Below the pieces are notes generated by a model. It worked only from the letters and a program-made list of their open reading frames with translations, was not told the DNA's origin and made no database searches. Made by a program: the position numbers and the translations under genes. A stretch of 64,000 bases of DNA from Desulfovibrio sp. (GTDB lineage Bacteria; Desulfobacterota; Desulfovibrionia; Desulfovibrionales; Desulfovibrionaceae): assembly GCA_031272405.1 (NCBI GenBank), contig JAISTW010000027.1:32018-96017 (forward strand), read 5' to 3'. Positions 11,346 to 20,818 of this stretch are shown here, one piece after another. Within the stretch, counting starts at the first letter, position 1; each line of letters opens with the position of its first letter.

Positions 11346-14300
11346 CTAGCTCCGGGGCGACAGCGCTATCCGATTACGTTCAACAGCCGCAGTGAGTTCC
11401 GGCAACAAATCTTTAAGGGCGTTCATGTCGTTGGCGCGAGCGGCGCGTTCCACGCAGCGCGCCATACGCGCAAGAACCCTCAGGCCGAAGCCGTCGGATT
11501 CGCCGGCAATGCGGCCGGCCGCCTCGGCGACCGCCGCCGCGCGGCGTTGGGTGAAGGCGTTTTGAGCATCCGCTACCGCCTTATCCAGACGCTCCACAAG
11601 GCCCGACATAGCGTTATCGGCTTCCCTTCGGCTTTGCGGCACGGGGGCAAGCTCTTCGGTTGGAGGTTGTCTGTATTGCGTCGCCCTGTCGTGTTCAGAG
11701 TTGGCGCGTTCGGATGGCGCAGAGGCCACGTCGGCGATAAAATCCATAAAGGGAGCATTGGAACGGCTCAGTTTGGACGCCGCCGCGGGCGCTTGCGTCT
11801 GTGACGGCGGGACAGCGGCCGACTGTTTTTCCGGGGCAGGTTGCGCCGTCGTCGTCCGCACAATCGGCTCCCGGGAGACAGTCAAGGCCTCCCTGTTTTC
11901 CGACGCATCTTCTTTGGGCTTCAACAATGATTTAATATTCAGTTTTCCGTGCAGGTGGGACGGCGTTGTTGCCGTGCCGGCCGGTATCGGCGTGGGCTCC
12001 CCAACCCATTCGACAACTCTGTCGGCCGGGCCGACATCGGGTTGGATCGTCCGTTCGGGGGCGTCCGGAGTTTCAGGGGCCGGGGATGGCGTTGTTGTTT
12101 TTTGCTGCTCCTCCAATGCGTCTTTCCGGGGTTTCAACAATGTTTTTATGTTCAGCTTGCCGTGCGCGCTGGGCGGAGATTCGTCCTGCACGGGAACCGG
12201 GGCGCTTCCTCCACCATCTGTTTTGTCGTTTGCGTCGAAGAGGGGTTGGACAGGTTGGCCGGGAAGATTCGGGGGTTCATCCGCAGTTGCCGGGGGGGCC
12301 CTGCGGATGATTCTGCGCCGCGCGGGTCTCTGTTTCGACTGTGATGACGTTTCCGATGTCTGTTGTTCTTCGGTCTGTTGTTCATCCGCAGCCGGTTTCG
12401 GTCCTGCGTCAGCGGCGGAGTCATCCTCTTCCGCGCGCTCCGCAGCTGCGGGGTACGCTTCGTCGGGAATCGCTTCTTTTGGACCCTCGTTTTCAGCTTG
12501 CGCGGGAGTCGGTTGATCCAGCTGCCACGTCGGTTGGATGTCCAACGAGAATTCCGCCAGGTCGATTGGCTTTGGGAGTTCCAGAGTCAGTTTTTCGAAC
12601 TCCGAAACGGCCTGTGTTTCGCGTGACGGTTCCGGCGACGGCGATAAATCTAAGGACAGACTCTGATCCGTCACTGTCGCGGACGCGGGGGTGGTTTGCT
12701 CGTCGGAGTGACGGAACAATCCGTTAAAGGTATCGGTTGAAACGAATTTTTGCGTCGAGTTTGAGGAAACCGCGCCCGGAGAACGCAATGATTCGGCAAA
12801 ACTCAGAAGGTCGGGCAATGCGGTGAGATCGGGAATTCTGATCTGCGCGTTTGTGTCGGACATGCTTGTTGAAAAAAGATCCGGAACAGGTTGACGGCGG
12901 CTCTCCGTTGGGGCGGCTTCGTCCTTTGTTTCCCCGGATTGCGGGGAACTCCCGGCGTCAGCGGTTTCTTCCGGCACGGCCTGTTCGGTGGTTTCCCCGC
13001 TTTCGTCCGTTGCGGCTTTTTGGAGAAAATCATCCAGAATTTCACGCACTGTTATGCAAAAAGACTCGCTGTCGATCGGCTCCTGCAGGGCGTGCGTGAA
13101 GCCTTCCTGGGCCATGGCGTCCCACCGGCCGTCATCTTGAGTGATGCCGAGAAATCTGCAGAACGGCAGGGACGCGGAAAGGGCGATGTCGGTCAATTGG
13201 CGGAGCAGCGAGGCGGTCGCGTCGGCAAAGCGTCCGTGCAGGATGAAGAGCGGCGCCGGGTTTTCCTTGTGCAACAGCATCGCCTCGTGCAAACTCCGGG
13301 TTTCGCTGCATTTGCACGGCAGAGATTTGAGCATGTGCGACAAAAGTTGCCTGTCGACGGCGCTCTCCGCGGTGATTATCACATGCGGCAGGGAATTCGT
13401 CTCGCTGATCGGCGTTTCGTCCCCAAGACATTTCAGGTGCAGGGTGAAGGCGATCGTGGTTCCCTGCGGGCTGCATTCAAGTCCCAAAAATCCGTTATGC
13501 GAGCCGGCCAGCTCCCAGGCCTGGGCCAGGGCCAGGCAGGAGCGTTTTTGAGGCGGCATGCCTGAACCGGTATCTTTTATGGTGAAAAGCAGATGGCCGG
13601 CGTCGGTGCTCTCCGGGACGCGTTTTACGGAAAACTGCACCGCGCCGTGCTCTGTCGCGCGGACGGCACTTTCCAGAAGCGAACGGAGCGTCTGTTCCAT
13701 ATCCTCGAATTCCCCCTCATACATATGTTCCAGGTACGGGGGCATATACCATGCGAGGCCGATGTTCTTGTCGTTCGCCGAGGCCACGATGCTGTCATGC
13801 ACATTGCGCATCAAATGTTGCAGATTGAACGTTGTTTGTTTCTGCCCCGGGGAGGATTGCAGACTCTTGAGCGGATTGCTGATGATGTCGGTCATCTGTC
13901 GGCCCGCGGCGAGCATGTTCGCCGCGTATTGCCGCACGGCCGGCGGCAGAGCGCAATGTTCCAGCGCGGCCCCTTCCCGCATCAGCCGTTCAAGGGGAAT
14001 GCGCAGGGAATCATTCACGAGATTTTGCAGGGGATAAGATGAGGATGGACGCTCGTCAAGGACGGGCGTCGCGTCGTGGGCGTCCTCTCTCTCCGTTTGA
14101 GCGGGAATGAGGCGCAGATTCGGATCGGCCAGAGGAGCTTCCAGAGTGTAAACATTCGTGGCGGAGTGCTCCCTGTTGTCAGTTGAGCCGCCCCTCTTTT
14201 CTCTGAAGACCGCACCGGCGGCGGATGTGGTCGCGATGATCATGGCGCTCAGGGCCGTGCCCCACAGCGGAGCCGAGGCGAGAATATCACCGGGGGTATC

Positions 14301-15314
14301 GCCGCCGGCAAGCATGAAGCCTGCCGCCGTGAAAATCGGAGGCAGAAGGCATCCCAGCAGAAAACGGCGGCTGCAGGGCAAACCGGCCAGGGCGGCCCAC
14401 AGGGCGCTTGGAACATAAAGCAACAGGCCCGCGGGCCAAAGTTCAAGGTAACGGGTCAGCCAGGCGAAGTCAGGCCAGAGCGGCGCCAGGGCAAGCGCGG
14501 CCCCCGGCAGGGAAAGCAGAAAAAATTGGACGTTCAGGCTTTTGTTGCCGACCCCTGTCAGGTGGCGGCCTATGTGCGCATACAGCATCAGGGCCAGACC
14601 CGGCATCATGGCTGCCGCGAGTCCTTCGGATTCCACGCGTCCGTGATCGGTCGCGGGGATTCCAAGAACAGCCTGCGCAAGGGCCGCGCCCACGTAAACC
14701 GCTGTCCAGAAGCGCCATTGGCCTTTTTCCGTCAGGCAACGCAGCAGACAGAGCGCCATGACGACGGCAAGCGCGATGATGCCGGCGGAACGGGCTGAAA
14801 TTCCCCAGTTGTCGACCGTGTTTTCAGGACTGCGCAAAACGGGGGAAAACCATGTCCCCGGGACGCCGTCCAGCCGGATGAGGCATGTTTGCGGTTCCTG
14901 TCCCGCCTTGGGCAAGGACGACAGTTTGTGCTTGAATGCGGACACGCCGGGCACGCTTTCTCCCAGATCCAGAAAAATCGGGGCAGAAACCGCGCCGCCC
15001 GACAGAGGGGCGAGAGTGAAGCGCAACCAGAGAGCGCCTGTTTTGGGTGGAAGTTTTTTGAGATCGAACTGGTGAAAATTATCTGCATTTCCCGGCGCCG
15101 TCACTTCTTTTTCATCCATTTCACCGCTTTCGTCCAGATAATACGCGAGGTACGGCTGAAGCGGCATGCTCGGCGCCGTCAGCACAGGAGGAACCATGAT
15201 GGGCTGCGCCGACGCGGGCGGGGACGAGACGCACACGGTCAAAAAAAGTGCGCAAGCCAGAAGGAAAATTCTGTATCCTTGCCTGTGGACATAGCTGGGG
15301 AAGGTGTGTCTCAT
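11346..15314 (-). CDS. Large membrane protein: 7TMR-DISM-like sensor + HisKA/HATPase-like + REC-like + long Pro/Glu-rich linker + HPt-like tail, apparently lacking phosphoacceptor residues
   Basis: Signal peptide, about 7 TM helices, 'TIKDTGSGMPPQ' (G1-box-like) and 'SPQGTTIAFTL' (G2-like); REC-like 'HVIITAESAVDRQLLSHML...'; C-terminal HPt-like helices 'RAAAVAEAAGRIAGESDGFGLRVLARMARCVERAARANDMNALKDLLPEL'. Confidence 0.65.
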   Translation of the reverse strand: MRHTFPSYVHRQGYRIFLLACALFLTVCVSSPPASAQPIMVPPVLTAPSMPLQPYLAYYLDESGEMDEKEVTAPGNADNFHQFDLKKLPPKTGALWLRFTLAPLSGGAVSAPIFLDLGESVPGVSAFKHKLSSLPKAGQEPQTCLIRLDGVPGTWFSPVLRSPENTVDNWGISARSAGIIALAVVMALCLLRCLTEKGQWRFWTAVYVGAALAQAVLGIPATDHGRVESEGLAAAMMPGLALMLYAHIGRHLTGVGNKSLNVQFFLLSLPGAALALAPLWPDFAWLTRYLELWPAGLLLYVPSALWAALAGLPCSRRFLLGCLLPPIFTAAGFMLAGGDTPGDILASAPLWGTALSAMIIATTSAAGAVFREKRGGSTDNREHSATNVYTLEAPLADPNLRLIPAQTEREDAHDATPVLDERPSSSYPLQNLVNDSLRIPLERLMREGAALEHCALPPAVRQYAANMLAAGRQMTDIISNPLKSLQSSPGQKQTTFNLQHLMRNVHDSIVASANDKNIGLAWYMPPYLEHMYEGEFEDMEQTLRSLLESAVRATEHGAVQFSVKRVPESTDAGHLLFTIKDTGSGMPPQKRSCLALAQAWELAGSHNGFLGLECSPQGTTIAFTLHLKCLGDETPISETNSLPHVIITAESAVDRQLLSHMLKSLPCKCSETRSLHEAMLLHKENPAPLFILHGRFADATASLLRQLTDIALSASLPFCRFLGITQDDGRWDAMAQEGFTHALQEPIDSESFCITVREILDDFLQKAATDESGETTEQAVPEETADAGSSPQSGETKDEAAPTESRRQPVPDLFSTSMSDTNAQIRIPDLTALPDLLSFAESLRSPGAVSSNSTQKFVSTDTFNGLFRHSDEQTTPASATVTDQSLSLDLSPSPEPSRETQAVSEFEKLTLELPKPIDLAEFSLDIQPTWQLDQPTPAQAENEGPKEAIPDEAYPAAAERAEEDDSAADAGPKPAADEQQTEEQQTSETSSQSKQRPARRRIIRRAPPATADEPPNLPGQPVQPLFDANDKTDGGGSAPVPVQDESPPSAHGKLNIKTLLKPRKDALEEQQKTTTPSPAPETPDAPERTIQPDVGPADRVVEWVGEPTPIPAGTATTPSHLHGKLNIKSLLKPKEDASENREALTVSREPIVRTTTAQPAPEKQSAAVPPSQTQAPAAASKLSRSNAPFMDFIADVASAPSERANSEHDRATQYRQPPTEELAPVPQSRREADNAMSGLVERLDKAVADAQNAFTQRRAAAVAEAAGRIAGESDGFGLRVLARMARCVERAARANDMNALKDLLPELTAAVERNRIALSPRS

Positions 15315-15482
15315 AGCGTTCTGCCCGGGTTGTTTATGTGTTGCCGTCTGACAGGCGGCATCAGGAATTCTTTTTTGCGACGATACCTGATTTTTTGTAA
15401 AAGGAAAAGCCGCTTTTTATTCCGATGTCCGGGACGCCGCGCTCGGCATGGCGGCGTCTGTTGACTTTTCGTCCCTTGATGA

Positions 15483-16010
15483 TTATGGACGAACATATCC
15501 GTTTTGCAGGGCGACGCGTATGTACGGAGAAAGCATGTCGTTGAAATGGACAGTCAGGCCTTTGAGTTCGTCATAGTCCAGCAACAGATATCGTCCCGGC
15601 TCATTTTCCAGACCGAAAGCCAGGGCGGCGCGGAGCGCGGCTTCATACACGGCGACATGGCAGTTCCCGTTTTCAGCGCACGGCGAATACAGGCCCGTTT
15701 GGAAAACCCTGGCCTGTATGCCCCACTGTTCCCGCAAGACGTCCGTGGCACATGTTTCGCAGGACTGCCCGGCCGGTACCGGAACAAGGGCGGAAAAATC
15801 CAGATCGAATCCCGCCGGGTCCGATTTTGTCCGACGTCTCAGCAAAAAACGTCCCGCGGCGTCTCTGAGCAAAACAGCCACGGAGCGGTGGAGCAGACGT
15901 TGACGGATCACGTCCGCATGGTGCATCACTCCGATGGGCGTATTGTGCTTGTCGACAATTTCAACGCGGTCGCCTGGTTGGGGCAGAGCGGGATAAAGCG
16001 AGGCATTCAT
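15483..16010 (-). CDS. NUDIX-fold protein (Nudix box degenerate)
   Basis: 'RSVAVLLRDAAGRFLLRRRTKSDPAGFDLDFSALVPVPAGQSCETCATDVLREQWGI' resembles the IDI-type Nudix layout. Confidence 0.7.
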   Translation of the reverse strand: MNASLYPALPQPGDRVEIVDKHNTPIGVMHHADVIRQRLLHRSVAVLLRDAAGRFLLRRRTKSDPAGFDLDFSALVPVPAGQSCETCATDVLREQWGIQARVFQTGLYSPCAENGNCHVAVYEAALRAALAFGLENEPGRYLLLDYDELKGLTVHFNDMLSPYIRVALQNGYVRP

Positions 16011-16488
16011 GGCGTTATTGGATATTCCTGTTCATTTTCAACGTCTTGAGCAAAAAGACGCCAGGGCTGTGCATGAACTTGAGTTGATCTGTTTTTCCAT
16101 GCCGTGGTCGGAGGAACAATGCCGTCTGGCCTTTCAGCAGCCCTGTTTCGCCGCGTTCGGGCTTGCGCGCGGCCCGCGTCTTGTCGCCTACATCTCGGTC
16201 TACCATACATCGGATGAGTTGGAAATACTCAATCTGGGAGTCATCCCCTCCGAGCGTCGCCGAGGGCACGGGAGGAGAACGCTTGAGATGGCCTTGCAGG
16301 TAGCCCGTAAAATGGGTATAGCAAAAGCGGCGCTTGAAGTGCGCGCGGGCAATCATCCCGCCATATCGCTCTACGAGAGCTGCGGTTTTGTCAAGACGGC
16401 CGTCCGCCCCCACTACTATTCGGACACCGGGGAAGACGGTCTGGTGTATGTCCGGCAAATTTCCGCCTCGCGCGGAACAGGAGTCTGA
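16009..16488 (+). CDS. rimI: Ribosomal-protein-alanine N-acetyltransferase
   Basis: GNAT fold: 'ICFSMPWSEEQ', 'LEILNLGVIPSERRRGHGRRTLEMAL', 'LEVRAGNHPAISLYESCGFVKTAVRPHYY'. Confidence 0.88.
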   Translation: MALLDIPVHFQRLEQKDARAVHELELICFSMPWSEEQCRLAFQQPCFAAFGLARGPRLVAYISVYHTSDELEILNLGVIPSERRRGHGRRTLEMALQVARKMGIAKAALEVRAGNHPAISLYESCGFVKTAVRPHYYSDTGEDGLVYVRQISASRGTGV

Positions 16489-16490
16489 TT

Positions 16491-17258
16491 ATGAAAGAGG
16501 GCGGGCTGCGAAAAATTGTGGCGGCAAACTGGAAAATGTACAAAACGCGTGGGGAGGCTGAAAAAACGGCTTCAGAGTTGCGCGTCTCCATGACAGAGGA
16601 GACGGCGGGAGGCAGACGCGTCGTCATTTTCCCTTCATTCACGAATATCGCCGCTGTGGCGGGCGTCTTTGCCGGACATCCCTCCGTATCCGTGGGTGCG
16701 CAAAATTTTTATCCCGCCGTGGAGGGCGCTTTCACCGGAGAAACATCCTTGAACATGCTGCGCGATCTGGGGGCGACGTGGGCGCTGACCGGCCATTCCG
16801 AACGACGCCATATCCTTGGGGAAACAGACGAACTGGTGGCGCGAAAAACGGCCTTTGCTCTTCAGGAGGGCTTTTCCGTCATGCTGTGCATAGGTGAAAC
16901 CCTTGCTCAACGGGAGGCGGGAGAGCTTGACAAGGTGCTTTCCAGGCAGACGGAGAGCGCCCTTGCGGCTTTGCCGCCCGACAGCCTGGGGCGTTTGGCC
17001 ATAGCCTATGAACCTGTATGGGCGATAGGCACGGGCAAGGTGGCCGGCCCGACAGAGGCCCTCGAAGCCCATGCCGCCGTTCGCGCGCTTGTCCTGAAAC
17101 TTCTGGGCGATGCGGGGCGCTCTGTTCCCATTCTTTACGGCGGCAGCGTCAAACCGGACAACGCGGCGACGCTTTTGGAGCTTGACAATGTGGATGGTCT
17201 TCTGGTAGGAGGTGCATCTTTGAACTCACAGAGTTTCTTGCAAATCGTCAACGCCTGA
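16491..17258 (+). CDS. tpiA: Triosephosphate isomerase
   Basis: 'AANWKMYKT', 'TGHSERR', 'AYEPVWAIGTGKVA', 'ILYGGSVKPDNA', 'DGLLVGGASL'. Confidence 0.97.
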   Translation: MKEGGLRKIVAANWKMYKTRGEAEKTASELRVSMTEETAGGRRVVIFPSFTNIAAVAGVFAGHPSVSVGAQNFYPAVEGAFTGETSLNMLRDLGATWALTGHSERRHILGETDELVARKTAFALQEGFSVMLCIGETLAQREAGELDKVLSRQTESALAALPPDSLGRLAIAYEPVWAIGTGKVAGPTEALEAHAAVRALVLKLLGDAGRSVPILYGGSVKPDNAATLLELDNVDGLLVGGASLNSQSFLQIVNA

Positions 17259-17316
17259 CTTTCCCCGACCGCGGAATGCGGTATGGGGTGTTTTGACTGT
17301 CTGAGGGGAGGAAATC

Positions 17317-17856
17317 GTGCAGACACTTATTCTGACGCTGCATATCATCGTCTGCGTTTTGCTGGTGATTCTCATTTTGCTTCAGGCAGGCAAGGAAGGC
17401 ATGGGCGTTATTTTCGGCGGCGGAAACGCCTCCGTGTTCGGCAGCGCCGGGGCGGGGGGAATCCTCGCCAAGCTGACCACCCTGATGGCTGTTGTTTTTG
17501 TCGTCACTTCATTGAGCTATACGTATGTGACAAGTTCGCGGCCGCAGAGCGAATCGGCTGTGCTCAACGTCAGGATTGAAGACTCGGCCGCCCCTGCCGC
17601 TGACGGCGTGAAGTCGGACGCACCGGAGAACGCGCCGCTTGTGAAGCCGCCTGTGATTGCGCCTCCCGCCGCGCCGGCGGAGGAGGCAAAAAAAACTGAA
17701 CCGTCGGTGAAACCGGAACAATCCGCCGCTCAGAGCGGGCAATCCGATGCGCGGCCGCAGAATGCGGCGGAAGATAAAAAGGGTGGCGAGAACAACCAAA
17801 AAGCGCCGCCCCCCGAGGCGCATCCGGACAAGGCGCGACCCGGCAAGGGCAAATAG
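17317..17856 (+). CDS. secG: Preprotein translocase subunit SecG with long Ala/Pro/Lys-rich tail
   Basis: 'LHIIVCVLLVILILLQAGKEGMGVIFGGGNASVFGSAGAGGILAKLTTLMAVVFVVTSLSYTY', then ~100 low-complexity residues. Confidence 0.88.
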   Translation: MQTLILTLHIIVCVLLVILILLQAGKEGMGVIFGGGNASVFGSAGAGGILAKLTTLMAVVFVVTSLSYTYVTSSRPQSESAVLNVRIEDSAAPAADGVKSDAPENAPLVKPPVIAPPAAPAEEAKKTEPSVKPEQSAAQSGQSDARPQNAAEDKKGGENNQKAPPPEAHPDKARPGKGK

Positions 17857-17897
17857 GCCCGAATGTCCGGCGGAGTTCATCCGCTCTTGACGAAATT

Positions 17898-18662
17898 ATG
17901 TCCGATGACTCGTTTCACAGGGAAACCAACCCGTTTCGGGCGCTGAACGCCAAATGTTTTCCCGGCGATCGCGGGAAGAGCGCCGTCCTGCGGCCTAAAG
18001 CGGCGAAAAACGCTCCGGGCCAGCCCTCCGCGGGACGGCGATCCCAAAAGCAGGATGCACGACAGGATGATGATGACCCGGATCTGTTTTTTGATGCGGT
18101 AGGTTTTGTCAGAACATTGCGACCCCGCGGCCGGGAAGTGGCCGTCAGGGCCGACCCGGAGTCCGTCCCGCCCCTTGGGGCAGAAACGGACGCCTCGGGT
18201 TTGCAAAGATTCATGGAGGGCGAACTTGAGTTCGCGCTCTCTTTGACCGATGAATATGTCGAAGGCCATGTCGTCGGTCTTGACCCCGCCATAATGAACA
18301 AGCTGCGCATCGGGGCGCTGAGTCCGGAAGCGCATCTGGACCTGCACGGTTTGAACGCCGTTCAGGCTTTTGAAAGTCTGCGCTCTTTCATGCGCGGATG
18401 CTGGTACAAAGGGATGCGCGCCGTTTTGGTGGTGCCGGGCAGGGGGCGCAATTCTCCCCTCGGCATGGGGGTGTTGCGGGAGAAATTGCCGAACTGGCTG
18501 ACGCAGGAACCTTTCAAACGCGTCGTGCTTGCTTTCTGCACCGCGCGGCCCCACGACGGCGGCCTTGGCGGAGTGTACGTGCTTCTGCGCAAGTATAGAA
18601 AAAAAGGCAAGATTTTCTGGGAAAAAATGCCGGCCGACGCTGACCTGTACCTGTCGAACTAG
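17898..18662 (+). CDS. Smr-domain protein (MutS2 C-terminal-like)
   Basis: 'LDLHGLNAVQAFESLRSFMRGCWYKGMRAVLVVPGRGRNSPLGMGVLREKLPNWL'. Confidence 0.85.
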   Translation: MSDDSFHRETNPFRALNAKCFPGDRGKSAVLRPKAAKNAPGQPSAGRRSQKQDARQDDDDPDLFFDAVGFVRTLRPRGREVAVRADPESVPPLGAETDASGLQRFMEGELEFALSLTDEYVEGHVVGLDPAIMNKLRIGALSPEAHLDLHGLNAVQAFESLRSFMRGCWYKGMRAVLVVPGRGRNSPLGMGVLREKLPNWLTQEPFKRVVLAFCTARPHDGGLGGVYVLLRKYRKKGKIFWEKMPADADLYLSN

Positions 18663-18685
18663 GTTCCGTCGCAAAGGAGTATTCC

Positions 18686-20818
18686 ATGATCAGCGTCCTG
18701 TCGCGCGCTCGCTGCATTCCGGTTTTTGTTTTGGCTTTCCTGCTGTTCACGGCAATGCCCGCATCCGGCCAGGCGGGCGGAGCTGAAGACGCCTTCGGCG
18801 CCAAATCCCCGACCCAGGCGACGTTGCGCGCCAACGCGCGTTACTTGAACGCTCCCCTGAACTATGCCGATGCGCGGGACGAAGAACGGGCGGGGAGGGG
18901 GCGCATAGACGCCGCCGCCCCGCCGCGCGTCACCAGGCAGGACGGCTCTGTGGTCTGGGACATGAGCGTCTATTCCTTTATAAAGGGAAACATCGCCAAA
19001 CCGGAAACCTTTCCGGACACGGTGAATCCCAGCCTCTGGCGTCAGGCCCTGCTCAATGCCCGCCACGGGCTGTTCGAGGTCGCCGCGCAAGATTTCGGCA
19101 ACGGCGATGTGCGCCGCATCTATCAGATTCGCGGCTACGATGTGGCCAATATGAGTTTTGTTGAAACAAAAAACGGGTTCATCGTCGTGGATGTGACAAG
19201 CTACAGGGAAAGCGCCGCGGCGGCCGTGGCCCTGTTGTATGACAATTTGCCGCCGGAAAAGAAAAACAAGAAAATCCACACCGTCATCTACACGCACAGC
19301 CACCTTGACCACTACGGAGGCATATATGGCGTGTTGCAGAGCGTGATGGTCGATGCCCCGTCCAAGGTGACCATCGTGGCGCCGGACGGTTTCATGGAGG
19401 CGGCCGTTTCGGAAAACGTGACCGCGGGCGCGGCCATGTCCCGGCGCGCCAGAATCATGTACGGCCTGCCCCTGCGCCTTGCTCCCAAAGACGTTCCGCC
19501 GGAGCGAAAGCAGGTGAACAACGGGCTTGCGGTCGGTTCCGGCTCAGGCACATCCGGCATGGTTCCCCCGACTGTGCTGGTAAGGGAGAACAAAACCCTG
19601 ACCTTTGACGGAACGCCGGTGGAATTTCTTCTTGCTCCGCGTACCGAGGCCCCGGCCGAAATGGCCATGTATTTTCCCGGATTCCGTTCTCTCTGCGTCG
19701 CGGAGATCTGCAACCAGACCCAGCACAATCTTCTGACGCCGAGGGGCGCGGAAGTGCGCGACCCCCTTGCCTGGAGCAACGCCCTGGACGAGATGCAACG
19801 AAAATGGGTAGACGCCGGGCTTGTTGATTCCGCCTGGGGACCGCACACCTGGCCCCGATGGGGCAAGGACGTCGCGGGTTATGTGGGCGGACAGGCCCGC
19901 CTCTACCGCTATATTCACGACCAGACGGTTTTTCTCATGAACAATGGCTACGGCATGACGGAAATCGCCGAGATTTTTACCCTGCCCGACTCGCTGGCGC
20001 GGGAATGGTTCAACAGGGGCTATTATGGCGACACGCGGTTCAACGTCAAGGCCGTGTATCAGAAATATCTCGGCTGGTTCGACGGCGACCCGGCTTCGCT
20101 CTGGCGGCTGCCCGCCAGGGCGTCGGCCGCGCTGTACGCGAAGTACCTGCCGAAGTCCGGGGGCAACCTGGTGAAAGCCGCGAAAATGGCCTCTGCCGAC
20201 GGGCACTACCGCTGGGTTGTGGAGGTGCTGGAACACGTCCGTCTGGCCCGCGAAGCGTGGTTCGGCAACGACGCGGCGGCCTGGGACGAGGCTCTGGCGC
20301 TTCAGGCCGACGCTTTCGAGCAACTGGCCTACAGCGCGGAGAGCGGCATCTGGCGCAACTATTTCCTCGCAGGGGCCTGGAGAAACCGCAGCAAAACCGT
20401 GGCAGACCTCCTCAAATCCGCAAATGTCGCCAGCATGGGGCCGGACAGCGTGAAAAACCTGAGCGCGCGGCAGGCGCTGGAGAGTCTCTCCACGCAGATC
20501 AACGGGCAGTGCCCCGAAGCCGCCTTTACGGGCACGGCGCTGTGGATCATCCGTGAGGCCGCCGGAGAAAAGCGTTTCACCATGCGCATGGAAGACAACG
20601 TGCTCTGGATACGCGAGGCGGATCCCAAGGCCGCGGTTGACGCAACGGCGGAGCTTTCCCGCGAGAGTCTCGACAGGGCGCTGCTCCGGGTGGACGGGCG
20701 AATTTCCTGGCTGGACGCGCTGCTGGAGGATCCGCTCATCCGGCTGAACGACCCCACAGGGCTGTTGCGGCGCATCGCGCGTCTGACGCATATCGCCCCG
20801 CCGACATACGAACCCTGA
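18686..20818 (+). CDS. Alkyl/aryl sulfatase (SdsA1/BDS1-type metallo-beta-lactamase fold), exported
   Basis: Signal peptide; 'VIYTHSHLDHYGGIYGV', 'DALAWSNALDEMQRKWVDAGLVDSAWGPHTWPRWGKDVAGYVGGQARLYRYIHDQTVFLMNNGYGMTEIAE'; C-terminal SCP2-like domain. Confidence 0.87.
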   Translation: MISVLSRARCIPVFVLAFLLFTAMPASGQAGGAEDAFGAKSPTQATLRANARYLNAPLNYADARDEERAGRGRIDAAAPPRVTRQDGSVVWDMSVYSFIKGNIAKPETFPDTVNPSLWRQALLNARHGLFEVAAQDFGNGDVRRIYQIRGYDVANMSFVETKNGFIVVDVTSYRESAAAAVALLYDNLPPEKKNKKIHTVIYTHSHLDHYGGIYGVLQSVMVDAPSKVTIVAPDGFMEAAVSENVTAGAAMSRRARIMYGLPLRLAPKDVPPERKQVNNGLAVGSGSGTSGMVPPTVLVRENKTLTFDGTPVEFLLAPRTEAPAEMAMYFPGFRSLCVAEICNQTQHNLLTPRGAEVRDPLAWSNALDEMQRKWVDAGLVDSAWGPHTWPRWGKDVAGYVGGQARLYRYIHDQTVFLMNNGYGMTEIAEIFTLPDSLAREWFNRGYYGDTRFNVKAVYQKYLGWFDGDPASLWRLPARASAALYAKYLPKSGGNLVKAAKMASADGHYRWVVEVLEHVRLAREAWFGNDAAAWDEALALQADAFEQLAYSAESGIWRNYFLAGAWRNRSKTVADLLKSANVASMGPDSVKNLSARQALESLSTQINGQCPEAAFTGTALWIIREAAGEKRFTMRMEDNVLWIREADPKAAVDATAELSRESLDRALLRVDGRISWLDALLEDPLIRLNDPTGLLRRIARLTHIAPPTYEP

